Source: G963663525 sp963663525 (lineage in GTDB: Bacteria > Myxococcota_A > SURF-8 > G963663525). Taken from it: a stretch of 64,000 nucleotides of DNA. The stretch spans positions 3,235,273 through 3,299,272 of the forward strand of contig CAXXHC010000001.1 of NCBI GenBank assembly GCA_963663525.2, in the 5' to 3' direction. Shown piece by piece: positions 1 to 9,243 of the stretch. The notes below the pieces were generated by a model. That model made no database searches and had not been told where the DNA came from. It worked only from the letters and a program-made list of their open reading frames with translations. Position 1 is the first letter of the stretch, and every line of letters begins with the position of its first letter. The translations under genes and the position numbers were made by a program.

Positions 1-2617
1 TCACGCAAGTATTGAGAAATTCATCGCAAACCGCTATTTGACACCGTGGCTCGTCGAATTCGACTTCTTCCCGGCAATCTCTTGCTTCGGCGTTGGTGCA
101 TACACCCGCAATGCAGGTTTCTCCAATGGTGCAAAAGACATCATCGTCGCAAGAACTGTAATCGGGCTTGGCGGGATTCGAGCACTCGCCTGTTCCGGGG
201 TCGCAGATTCCGACATCGTGGCAGGTATCAAGCGCGTTGCACACCATGAAAGGTCCCGGCACACAGACTCCCTCTTGACAGGTGTCCGCTACGGTACAGG
301 CATTGCCATCCGAGCAGTCTCCGTTCGAAAATCCCGTGCGGCAAGCCCCGGTTTCCCAATCAAAGTACTGAATCAGGCAAGGCCAAGCTGGATGGTCCAC
401 GCAATCGTTAGGCGCAACTGTCCTGAATTTCACGATTTTTGCTTCTTGTAGGGGATTTCCGGCGATATCCTCGACGTTTGTTGTAATGGTGAACCTGTAA
501 TAAAAACCGATCTCCAAGGGAGCGTCAGGAACGAAAACCAGCGTTCGTTCGCCTTCGGCGCTTACGGACCCTCCAACAAGGGACGGAGCGCCGTCCGCGT
601 TGGAAAGCCTTTCGAGCGTAGCCGTACCCAGATTGAAACCACTTGTATTCATGGCTTCGCTGAACGCGGCCCGCAATGTCGTTTCGGCCCGAACCCCGGT
701 CTGTCCGGCCCCCGGATATGTGGCCACGATCTTCGGCGGCATCGTATCTCCCGACTCCACGATAAGAGAAACAATCAGGAATTCGTTGGCGGGAAGCACC
801 CCGTCGAAGTTCTCGGTAACACCGGTTGCCATATCGTGCGCAGTAACGCGGACATCTCCGGCAGGAATGTTATCGAAACGGAACAATCCGTTTTCATCCG
901 CAATATCCATAACTTGCAGACCATAGGCGGAGGTTGCCGTCACGAGACAGAGAGGGCAGAGACTGCCATCGTCATACCGGACCAAACCCGCGACGGTTCC
1001 GGTTTCTCCATCCGTCAGATACAGATCCGGGAATGAAGGAGTCAAAGGTTCGTCAAGCACCACCGAATCCGAGGTATAGCTGCCGTCCATTACATTTTCG
1101 ACATATGCCGCGATATGAACCGGAACACCCTCTCCAGCTTGGAAAGTAAACCGGTACGCTCCAGTGGCATCTGTAAGCGTCGAATGGGAATACGGAGCGA
1201 TAAGATCGACATGGGCGCCCTCGATGGCCGAACCCTCGGCATCCAGCACCTGACCCGAAACCGTATACGTTTCGGCGTTTTCCAGCGTAAAGGCCAATAC
1301 GCCGGTGGAGGAAATTGCGGTTCCCTCCGAAGTGGACCAGTAGGCTGCTGCCGGGTCGAGTACGAGATATCCAAGCTTGTTCCATGAAGGGGTGGCGTCC
1401 TCGGCATCATCCAGCATCCAAATCGCGATGCGTGAAGAACCGGGGAGATTCCAGTCGTTGGGGATGGTGATCGAAAGCGGTGGGTCGAGCGTCACATGGA
1501 AAGGACGCACGTACATCACCGCCAGGGGTACACCTGTTCCATTGAAATCGCTGGGTAGTGCCGAAGGATCGAATACGGCTGCCCCGATTTCCGTCACGTC
1601 GTCGCGCCTGGTTGTGCTTTCGGCGAGACTCGCCGAATCGAGTTCGAAGCTGGCGCCCTCCCAGCCGCCAACGGGATAGGAGGCTACGCCTTCGACCACG
1701 GGCATGAGTTCTTCGGCATACTGCTGAAGCACGATACGAAGGGTTTTTCTATGTTCGAGATCGACCTTTTGCCGGAATGTGGAAAACGCACCGAAGACCG
1801 AATCTTCGGCCCGAACGGTTACAAGTGCTTCGCTGCGACCCGTGGGAAGTGAAGAAAATACGAAACGTCCCTGGGCATCGGTGGTTTTCGTTTCAGCCAC
1901 GCCTTCGAGGGAAACAACCGCTCCCTTCATGGGACTTTGCACCGTATCACTGCCCTCCGCATTAGGGAATAAACCCACTACAATGCCCGCGAAGCTTCGC
2001 TCCGGGTCTACCGCCGTTCCGGTCACATGAAGCTGCAACGGGGCTTGATCGACGCCATCGACACTCCAGGCGAAGGAGACTTTCGTATCCACGCTGCCTT
2101 GAGAAGGCAACCAGCTTACGGCAACTTGCAGGTTTTCTCCCGCTGCCAACTCCGTTTGATCTTCGAAACCTCCGACCTCCAACACTTCACCCTGCATGTC
2201 GGGAAGATGAACCGCAACCGCAACCTGTCCCGTATTGGCGATCATGAAAGAAGCCATCGATTTCGGTTCGTTGGCGAGATGTTCACCGAAATCCAACGCA
2301 TCTAGCGACATTTCCAGGAAGATGATGGGAGGCGATTCCTCCTCGATCTCCGTTTCCTCTTCTTCCGGCTCCACCTCTTCTCCCATATCTTCCTCGACGT
2401 TTTCTCTTTCATCCGAATCGGCAGGAGAAACGTCTGGATCGTTATCGGCTGGAACGGCGGCATCCTCTTCTTCGGCAATTTCTTCGTCCGCCGGAAAATC
2501 GCCCGGATCGTTGGTTTCGCTGTTTTCGCTGGAACATCCAAAATATCCAAACGCCAATATGATCAATAAAACGGTGAACAGTTCCAAACCTCTCCACGAT
2601 CCAGCTAAAGTTTGCAT
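1..2617 (-). CDS. Large multidomain surface lipoprotein, C-terminus beyond window edge
   Basis: The frame is open from the ATG at 2617 to the left edge, about 872 codons, and continues outside the window. The N-terminus has a hydrophobic signal (ELFTVLLIILAFGYFGCSS) ending at a lipobox-like Cys near residue 28, followed by a strongly acidic D/E linker to about residue 95. Then come a beta-sandwich (ASH-like) region, two carboxypeptidase-regulatory-like segments (for example the stretch with TKTTDAQGRFVFSSLP), and a Big_5/SbsA-type Ig module with PPKIVATYPGAGQTGVRAE. A Cys-rich part (CSDGNACTVADTCQEGVC and similar) reaches the edge. The layout matches the DGR target lipoprotein further right, so it is probably a surface-exposed paralogue. 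Function unknown; whether it also carries a variable repeat cannot be seen. Confidence 0.85.
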   Translation of the reverse strand, partial: MQTLAGSWRGLELFTVLLIILAFGYFGCSSENSETNDPGDFPADEEIAEEEDAAVPADNDPDVSPADSDERENVEEDMGEEVEPEEEETEIEEESPPIIFLEMSLDALDFGEHLANEPKSMASFMIANTGQVAVAVHLPDMQGEVLEVGGFEDQTELAAGENLQVAVSWLPSQGSVDTKVSFAWSVDGVDQAPLQLHVTGTAVDPERSFAGIVVGLFPNAEGSDTVQSPMKGAVVSLEGVAETKTTDAQGRFVFSSLPTGRSEALVTVRAEDSVFGAFSTFRQKVDLEHRKTLRIVLQQYAEELMPVVEGVASYPVGGWEGASFELDSASLAESTTRRDDVTEIGAAVFDPSALPSDFNGTGVPLAVMYVRPFHVTLDPPLSITIPNDWNLPGSSRIAIWMLDDAEDATPSWNKLGYLVLDPAAAYWSTSEGTAISSTGVLAFTLENAETYTVSGQVLDAEGSAIEGAHVDLIAPYSHSTLTDATGAYRFTFQAGEGVPVHIAAYVENVMDGSYTSDSVVLDEPLTPSFPDLYLTDGETGTVAGLVRYDDGSLCPLCLVTATSAYGLQVMDIADENGLFRFDNIPAGDVRVTAHDMATGVTENFDGVLPANEFLIVSLIVESGDTMPPKIVATYPGAGQTGVRAETTLRAAFSEAMNTSGFNLGTATLERLSNADGAPSLVGGSVSAEGERTLVFVPDAPLEIGFYYRFTITTNVEDIAGNPLQEAKIVKFRTVAPNDCVDHPAWPCLIQYFDWETGACRTGFSNGDCSDGNACTVADTCQEGVCVPGPFMVCNALDTCHDVGICDPGTGECSNPAKPDYSSCDDDVFCTIGETCIAGVCTNAEARDCREEVEFDEPRCQIAVCDEFLNTCV

Positions 2618-2757
2618 AGTTTTCTCCCCTGCGAAAAAATCCGGTGCTTCCCTAACGAAGTGTTGTTTCTTGTTTATGATGAATCTCGTATATTATGAAT
2701 CCTACCCGGTATTTCCCGATTGTCAAATCTGTATAAATGTCTGATGAAGCACAAGCC

Positions 2758-2817
2758 GTGAACGATCGGTGCAGTTTGAACCCGGATTGCCCATTTCATG
2801 GGCAGGTCATCACCATG
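2758..2817 (+). pseudogene. N-terminal scrap of an IS1-like transposase
   Basis: A GTG-started reading frame gives VNDRCSLNPDCPFHGQ, which matches the first 16 residues of the transposase at 18607-19506 (MNDRCCMNPDCPLHGQ) with three internal changes. Similarity stops after the CxxxxxC zinc-binding start. It shows that a related element once sat here. Confidence 0.6.
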
Positions 2818-2864
2818 CCAGACATCCTAAAAATCAAAAAGTTTGCGAAAGTCAAACCTGCTAG

Positions 2865-2974
2865 CAGAGCATACCTAAAAATAACTTTTTTTGTAAACCA
2901 TTGATTCTTAATGGGGTTTTCAACTTGGCCTTCTTTCAGTTCTCAGAAAAAAGTTCGTAATAAGGTATGCTCTG
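2865..2974. repeat. 110-bp MITE-like element with inverted ends
   Basis: The ends are a perfect 12-bp inverted repeat, CAGAGCATACCT and AGGTATGCTCTG. A second matched pair (AACTTTTTT / AAAAAAGTT) lies just inside. The roughly 50-bp centre has no ORF. It could be a miniature transposable element or a transcribed hairpin. No target duplication was identified. Confidence 0.45.
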
Positions 2975-2991
2975 GGGAGCCAAACTTTAAG

Positions 2992-3015
2992 CCCACCAAC
3001 TATGGTGGGTTTTTT
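2992..3015 (+). terminator. Rho-independent terminator
   Basis: A perfect 7-bp stem CCCACCA/TGGTGGG closes a 4-base loop and is followed by six T residues. No intact gene precedes it on this strand, so it may end a transcript from the MITE-like element just upstream or be a relic. The rest of 3016-4370 holds no gene I can support, only short repeats. Confidence 0.65.
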
Positions 3016-3189
3016 GTTTAACAGGATATGAATTGCTCTATACCTGCTTGATTTCTAAGGGTTTTCGCGTGTCCAATTTCTCACATCAAATTTTAAGAAT
3101 AGCAAACGATCTGCCAAAAAGTTCGTGACATGGTTGTTCTGGGGTCAAATTTATTCTGAGAACCTAAGAACGGGTAGAGAATAACAAGG

Positions 3190-3426
3190 CGTGGTGAACA
3201 GCTCGGAATATACTCAATATATCGATGGTGAACAGCGATTTTGTAACTTATGGATATTTCTAGCTTTTTCTGTTCACCACTTTTTGCGGTTTGCGAGAGG
3301 TAATTCTGGACTTCAAAGTGTACTACTCGCGAACTTTTGGTGAATGACTTTAGAAATTCGAAATAGTCATGAATAATCAGATATTTGCGCTTGGCTATGG
3401 ATAATAATTTCTCTGGTGAACAGGAA
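3190..3426. repeat. Scattered TGGTGAACAG decamers
   Basis: The decamer TGGTGAACAG, or its complement CTGTTCACCA, occurs four times in about 235 bp of AT-rich noncoding DNA (near 3192, 3224, 3279 and 3415). One copy is inverted. It could be a binding-site cluster or decayed repeat; nothing coding is visible. Confidence 0.35.
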
Positions 3427-3480
3427 GGAGAAAAATTTTGCCCTTCCGTTCCTCGAAGTCGATTGAGGCTTCATCTGTCA

Positions 3481-3513
3481 ATTTTCATCTGATTTTCATC
3501 TGATTTTCATCTG
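3481..3513. repeat. Three tandem copies of ATTTTCATCTG
   Basis: Three perfect head-to-tail 11-bp units lie at the left border of the modular repeat tract that follows. No coding frame uses them convincingly. Confidence 0.7.
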
Positions 3514-3556
3514 TCCAGGTACCGGGACTATCCCGGACAGGGCATCAAACAGGCGA

Positions 3557-3622
3557 AGTCCAGTTTGGAATGGACGGCCAAGACTACCCGGACTGGCTAC
3601 GCTAGCTTCTGTCCTGGTAGGA
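3557..3622 (+). repeat. 66-bp direct repeat, copy A
   Basis: This block matches 4032-4097 with two mismatches. Parts of it (CCGGACAGGGCATCAAAC, GGCCAAGACTACC, GTCCTGGTAGGA) recur in other orders between 3520 and 4100, so the tract is built from shuffled short modules. It is noncoding. Confidence 0.7.
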
Positions 3623-4031
3623 ATGGCGGAGGCATGGCGATGGCTATTGGCAATTAGCGAAGGCTTGCGGAGGCAGTCATGCCTGGCCGATGCATTCATC
3701 TGTCCAAGTACCCAGACTACCCGGACAGGGCATCAAACAGGCGAAGTCCTGGTAGGAATGATCGGCCAAGACTACCAGGACGTAGCATGGTTGGCCTGGG
3801 TCCAGGTAGTATGGTCGGCCAAGACTACCGGGACGTAGCATTTATCCCATCAGGCCAATTTGAATGCCCATCGGCGAAACGGAAGCAAATAAGCAACTCC
3901 TTCCCTGCCACCTAGGTCCAGGTATTCGTGGGGCTAGCCAGACTGGCCAAGACTACTGGGACTGGCCAAACTAGGAATGGCAAAAGCATGGCAATAGCGG
4001 TGGCAGTTGTCAGACGGATGCCTATCCTCTC

Positions 4032-4097
4032 AGTCCAGTTTGGAATGGTCAGCCAAGACTACCCGGACTGGCTACGCTAGCTTCTGTCCTGGTAGGA
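4032..4097 (+). repeat. 66-bp direct repeat, copy B
   Basis: Near-identical to 3557-3622, differing at two positions just after GTCCAGTTTGGAATGG. It closes the 0.6-kb repeat tract. Related words (CCAGGACTGGACTGGCTA) also occur near 14000, so the family is dispersed. Confidence 0.7.
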
Positions 4098-4377
4098 GGG
4101 CGGTTGGCGAATCGGAAGGAAATGAAAATGCAAGTAATTTCAGCGTGAACGGAGTTTTCAGTAACGACGATGGTCTCCGCAGGTGACACATGGCAACGAA
4201 AATTACCCCGGCGGCCACGTTCGAACGGCTTGTTGCCAATCGCCTACTAGCCGCCGCCGGGGTGGGCATGTTCGTCCTATGGGATATTCCCACAGGCACG
4301 GGTCCGGGACATGGGTCAAGGTGTGCGCTGGCGATGAATCCGTAAACGCATCGCATCGGGCGATACCGTGAACTGAC

Positions 4378-4488
4378 AAGGCGGAAGCCCAGGTTGTTGT
4401 TGCGGTTGCCGGGCGAGTTGTTGTTGCGATTCGCTGAACGGCAGTTCTGTGCGTTGTTGTTCCAGCTACCACCGCGATTCACGCGGTT
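4378..4488 (-). other. DGR template repeat (TR) core
   Basis: Read on the minus strand this 111-bp segment would encode a peptide with the words RGGSWNNNAQNCRSA and SPGNRNNNLGFRL, with 14 Asn codons (AAC/AAT), but no gene start or signal precedes it. Dense AAY codons in an FGE-type sequence are the hallmark of DGR template repeats, where adenines direct mutagenesis. It aligns without gaps to the variable repeat at 6164-6274. By hand count about 21 of 32 template adenines differ, against about 18 of 79 other bases. The non-A differences mean it is not the immediate donor of the present variable sequence. It lies just downstream of the reverse-transcriptase remnant on the same strand. Confidence 0.8.
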
Positions 4489-4553
4489 CGAGCCTCTTAC
4501 GTCCCTAGCCCAAATCGAATCTCGAATATGGAAATGGACATGGCATCCGATTT

Positions 4554-5222
4554 CTATACTTCCAGTTTCGTACGGTTTTCAAAGAACATGAATCTCAAAT
4601 TACGGGTGTCGGCATGCCGAACGTGACCCACCAGGCTCGCCATCGAGCGGGTCAATCCTTCTTCTCCAATCCGGCCCTTACAAAAGTGTTGCTCGTTCCG
4701 GATGATCTTCCTTCTAAGACGCTTAAAGCCGGTACGGGACAGACGGACAACTGCTGGAAATATCTGGAAACCCAGAAATGGCAACCCTTCGGATATTGGT
4801 GCAAGCCTTACGGATCCCGGCTTGATCGTCAGTCGTAGTCGTTCGTTTAAGAAGCCTTCTAACCGAGAAAGAATCCTCCATAATTCAGGTTTGGAATCGC
4901 TGAAAAGCACCATGTCGTCCATGTAACGGACGTATCCTCTGATGCCAAGCTCGTCTTTGATGAGATGATCGAGCGGATCCAGGTAGAAGTTGGCAAAATG
5001 CTGGCTGGTCAGGTTGCCGATGGGGATGCCTTTGCCAATCATTGTCCAAGGTACGGGATGGTCGATAAAAACATCCAGCAGCCATAGCAGTTCTTTGTCC
5101 TTGATCTTCCGGCGTAGTTGGCGTTTCAATACCTTGTGGTCGATGGAATCGAAGAATTTTCTCACGTCGAGCTTGAGACTGTAAGCATAGCGGCGAGAAA
5201 AACTCTGTGCCCGTTCCCGGTA
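4554..5222 (-). pseudogene. DGR-type reverse transcriptase, 5'-truncated
   Basis: The preserved part (about 203 codons from the first GTG, slightly more in open frame) is the catalytic palm and C-terminus of a retroelement reverse transcriptase. Motif LKLDVRKFFDSID supplies the first catalytic Asp and YMDD the other two. The motif GIPIGNLTSQ is the DGR signature, with SQ where group II introns and retrons usually have SP. DGR enzymes usually run 300-400 aa; the fingers region (about 100-120 residues) is missing. The frame ends upstream at a TAG, where the sequence changes into a lipoprotein leader. The enzyme is therefore probably inactive unless supplied elsewhere. Confidence 0.85.
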
Positions 5223-5293
5223 CTACCGCCTGAAGAGCAGGAAATAAGGAGGAAGGCCAGTAGCGAGATAAGAAATACCTGGCGAAATTGCAT
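5162..5293 (-). pseudogene. Lipoprotein leader fused into the RT remnant
   Basis: A good RBS (GGAGAG) precedes ATG and a signal peptide MQFRQVFLISLLAFLLISC with a lipobox Cys. SSGGSTGNG then echoes SSGGSTGN of the DGR target lipoprotein. After about 30 residues the frame enters DNA that, in another frame, encodes the reverse transcriptase, and it stops after 43 aa. It looks like a deletion or recombination junction between a lipoprotein gene and the RT gene. A 43-aa lipoprotein could still be made. Confidence 0.6.
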
Positions 5294-6163
5294 CTTTCTC
5301 TCCAAATAAAGATGGCTACATCATTCTTGCGCTTACATATTGTGAATTTACTGCCCAAAACCGCACGATCAATCCTGACAAAGGAGATCGACTTGTAAGA
5401 AATTAATGATCGCACCCGAACCCGAACCCGGACCTATATCTTCACAATTTCCAACATCGTCTCCATCCGTATCGGCAATATAATCGATTTCTTGAACGAG
5501 ATTGGATCCAATGGCGTCATCGTAGTACCATACATCGGTGTCTTCTGCTGCTATGTCAAACTGATATTCAGTCTGACCAACGAAGCTGCACGGTGCATCC
5601 ACAGGAAGAAAACATTCTTGCTGTGTTCTCGTGGCAGTTCCGGTCGTCCAGTCGGGGTTGGCTTCAGCAAAAGTAGCCGTGGCATTGAAAATTAGGCAGG
5701 TTCCAGATCGTTCGATCCAGGCATGGATTGTGACATTGACGGTACTGCTGTCAAAATCCTTGTCTCCACCAGTAAACTCTCCTGGACCACAGAAATTATC
5801 CACTGTGATGGAAACATCCGATGGTGATGAGAAAAGTGTATAATGACAACACGCGCCGTTGCAATCATCGTAGCCGGCTTCCGTATCGCAAGAATCACAA
5901 CGTGCGCCTGTGTATCCAGTGTCGCAGTCACACTCCGCAGTTCCCGTCGAATTATCGCAGGTTCCATGACCGTGGCAAGCATCAGGATCGCAGGGATCAT
6001 CCCGACAGTCAGGGTAGCCGATGAAGCCATCAGCACAAACGCTGCAATCTGCACCGTCATAGCCCGTGTTGCAATGGCACAAGGCATAGCCATTGGTGTC
6101 ATCACAGATGCCGTGGCCGTTGCAGGAATCGGGTGTGCAGGCAAGAAGATGGCTAGACCTACA

Positions 6164-6274
6164 GAGACGAAGGCCGATGACGTCGTTGCGGCTGCCGGGA
6201 TCGTAGCCGTTGCGGCCCGCCGACCGGCAGCCCTGCGCGTCGCCGTACCAATAGCCGCCACGTAAGACGCGGTA
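6164..6274 (-). other. DGR variable repeat (VR) in the FGE domain
   Basis: This 111-bp segment lines up codon for codon with the template repeat at 4378-4488. Of 14 template Asn positions, 12 are replaced (Y, L, Y, G, D, G, G, G, Y, S, D, V) while 2 are kept. The scaffold residues R, GG, W, AQ, CRSA, PG and R are conserved. That pattern is the expected outcome of adenine-directed mutagenesis on a C-type-lectin fold. Extra synonymous differences at non-A sites show long divergence since the last homing event from this template. Confidence 0.8.
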
Positions 6275-9235
6275 CGAGCCCGTACTCGGTCCCACAGGGT
6301 CGGTGCCAACATCCGTCTCATAATCGGCCTGATACCAGTCCCAAACCCACTCCCAAATATTCCCGCTCATGTCGTACAAACCCCACCCATTCGCTTCTTT
6401 GCCACCTACAGGCTTCGTACCATACGGATCATTGTTACCCCCAAACCACCCTATCTGATCCAGGTTTGGATCTACAGGGTCAGTTCCAGTATACGTAATC
6501 GTCCCGTCATTCCCATCACTCTGGTAAAATGCCGTATACTGATTCCCACCTCGGATCGCATACTCCCACTCCGCCTCCGTAGGTAAACGATACCCTTCGC
6601 AATCCTGAGGTTTCGTCACCCCACCCGAAAGCGTCACTGTCGCAGAATCAATGCCCTGCTGCGTAGGGTTCATGCACTGCATGTAGTCCGCGCCAACGCT
6701 CCCGCCTTCCTCACACGTCACGCTCGAAAACACATAACACGGCGTCAAGCCCGAATCCAATGACAACTCATTCGCATACGCCAACACGTCATACCACGAA
6801 ACGTACATCACAGGATGATCGTCCCCGCAGCCATACGTGCAATCCGAACCGTGTGTATCCACAGGATTCCAGCTCATCACAGTCTCGAACTCCGCTTCCG
6901 TCACCTCATGCGCCTGTAACTCGAAGTTGTAGGTCAACGTCACTTCGTGCAGTTCCTCATTCGAATACCGTCCCGGCTCGTTGATACAAACCCCAGGATA
7001 CCCCACAGGGCAATCGCCATCCGGAGACCCCATCCAGAACGTGCCCGCTTCGATGGAAACGAAACCAGGGCTGGGTTCTATCTCCACATCTTCTTCCGTC
7101 TCATCGGATAATTCCTCGTCCTCGTCTTCGTCGCCGTCTACCGCTTCTGGCTCACAGTCTGGGTAGCCCTCGTAACCGTCAAGACAAGCGCCGCAATCCG
7201 AAGTCATAAACGCGTTGTCACAAGTACAGGAGCCATCGGTGGAATTGCAAGTTCCGTGGCCGTTGCAAGGATCAGGTTCGCAGGGATCGTCTCGGCAGTC
7301 CGGATAATCGATGAAGCCTTCCTGGCAAGCCGAGCAATCCGCCGTCATGAATTCGTTATTGCAAACGCATTCGCCATTGCCATTGCAAGTTCCGTGGTTA
7401 TTCCGGCAGCTTGTGCCATCCTCCAAAGCTTCGTAACCACAGGATTCCGTTCCCCATATATAAATTCCAGATTTGCATTCCGCGTCCGGACAATTCGGTG
7501 CAACCGTTTGGAATTGCAGTACAAAATCCGTTTCAAGTGCATTACCCGAAAGATCCGCCAACCCAGCTCCCAACGTGAAGCTGTAGGCTCGGCCATCTTC
7601 AAAATTTACGTCCGGCGTGAACACTACTGCTGTACCATTTTCCAACGTCACAGAACCGGAAATCGTCTCGCCAGCCAGATTTCGTTTCAACGTGGCGTTC
7701 ACACTCGCCGGATCTAACGTCTCATTGAAGACAACTCGAACTTCCGTCAATCCCACGAGATTTTCCTGGCCATTCGTTGGCATGGTCCACAAGATCCGTG
7801 GAGACTCCGTATCTGCTACTTCATCCAGAATCACCATCCCGAGATTCCACGTGCCGTTTTCAGGCACTTCACCGGAAATTTCTTTAAATAAACCCAACTC
7901 ATCGTGAGCAATCTCTACTCGTGCCGTCCCAGCAGGAACTGATGAAACGACGAAACGTCCCTGAGCATCCGTCTGATCGTATAAATCCCAACCTAATGCG
8001 GGATACACGGTGACACGGGCATTCTCCACTGGCGTACCCAGCGGACTCAGCGCCTTTCCTCGAATGCTGCCTTTGGCTACGTTGTTCGGAAGTACCAGGA
8101 CAGGCGCTTGCACGGTTTGACTTGGATCATCAGTCACCTCCGCTACAACCGAGGTTAACGTATCGTCTAAAAACGTCCCGTTTCGGCTGGCGGCAACCGT
8201 AAGGTATGGAGACTTGTGACAGGACACTCGTATTCCGGAAATCGTGTAGCTACCCTGGTCGTTGGTAGTATCGTCCAGCATCCGGCCACGTGCTCCCATC
8301 GCAAACACACGGATATCACTGAGGTTTTGCTCTAAATCATCTTGGACTAGTCCCGTCACGGTATACTCTGGCAGACTGCCTTCCGGTTGGACAAGCCCAC
8401 CTGCCGAGAAATGAGTTAAGCCGCCTTCGATGGTTTCAAGCATTGTGCCGTCAGCACTGACCTCCAAGACTGCAGATTTTTCCCAAGTCAGAGTCTTATC
8501 ATCAAAGGAATGAAATTCGATTTGTTCCCCTGGAGCTAACTCCAAAGAATTCGGTAAGGTCAATTTGGCGGGATTCGTAAAAGTAGTCCCATCCGGTCCA
8601 AAATGGAACATTTGAACCAATTCTTTGCCTGCTGGTAGATCATAAGGAGCCGCTGAAGGATGCCCTTCTCCCATGTACAACGTAGTCCCAGTAACATCGG
8701 GAAGCTGGACATCATTCTCTGAAAACGCCAGCAATGCTCCATCAAGATTTGATGCCGACACCTGACCCAATGACACCGGTTGCGAGTTCTCAACAGGCAG
8801 CAAGTCAACCACGAATACCGAGACCTCGTCTTCCGGTAGTACTTGCTTGTATTGGCGGGAATACATGCCTTTTAGCGATTTCGAACCATCCGCTGCGAAA
8901 ATCTGGCCGCCTGCTTCGGGAAGAATCACCGCCCGTCCCCGGCTATCCGTGGTCGAAATCACGGTTTCTTCGCCCCAAAGATGAAGCTGGGCTCCCGGTA
9001 CGGGTTCTCCACGGGGATCCACTACGAGAGTCAATACCGTTTCCGGCGGGGCGCAACGACCCGAAAGGCCAATGTCCCCGCTCGTCTCGCCCTCGCTGGC
9101 ATTGGTTTCGATTCGAACCACCCCGGAAAGTTCCCCGGCTTCCCGTGGAGAAAACGCCACGGTGCAGGAATGACTATGACCGGGAGCGATGAGGATCGGA
9201 TGCTGGGAACTGGCGGCGCAGCTATCCAGGTCCAA

Positions 9236-9243
9236 ATGAAAAT
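9236..9243 (+). repeat. Target-site duplication ATGAAAAT, left copy
   Basis: ATGAAAAT borders the IS directly and is repeated at 10756-10763. An 8-bp duplication is typical of ISL3-family insertion. Removing the IS and one copy restores the lipoprotein frame (GTRDFH joined to LDLDSCAASS). Confidence 0.9.

Larger units (their letters stand above)
5369..9243 (-). pseudogene. DGR target lipoprotein, C-terminal 1.3 kb codons (IS-split)
   Basis: This is the downstream part (about 1290 codons) of a gene whose start lies at 10756-11430 beyond the IS. Reading order: end of an ASH-like domain, carboxypeptidase-regulatory-like repeats, a Big_5 Ig module (PRILWTMPTNGQENLVGL), EGF-like Cys repeats (CNGHGTCNSTDGSC), a very acidic linker, then an FGE/C-type-lectin-fold domain from about 7065 to 6150 (GTFWMGSPDGDC, RLPTEAEWEYA, GLYDMSGNIWEWVWDW, YRVLRGGYWYGDAQGCRS). 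More EGF-like repeats and a C-terminal domain of about 120 aa follow. FGE domains are established DGR targets. The variable repeat is internal rather than at the C-terminus, which is unusual. The product would be a surface-displayed binding protein. Without the IS N-terminus, no signal peptide remains. Confidence 0.85.

Noticed and set aside
2865..3015. Retron msr/msd or DGR accessory RNA
   Set aside because: The inverted repeats suggested it, but no retron RT lies next to it; the RT here is DGR-type and 1.5 kb away.
4072..4482. 136-aa protein coded across the template repeat
   Set aside because: Only the FGE-like 40 residues look protein-like; no RBS or signal, and the rest is unrelated. 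A template repeat explains it better.
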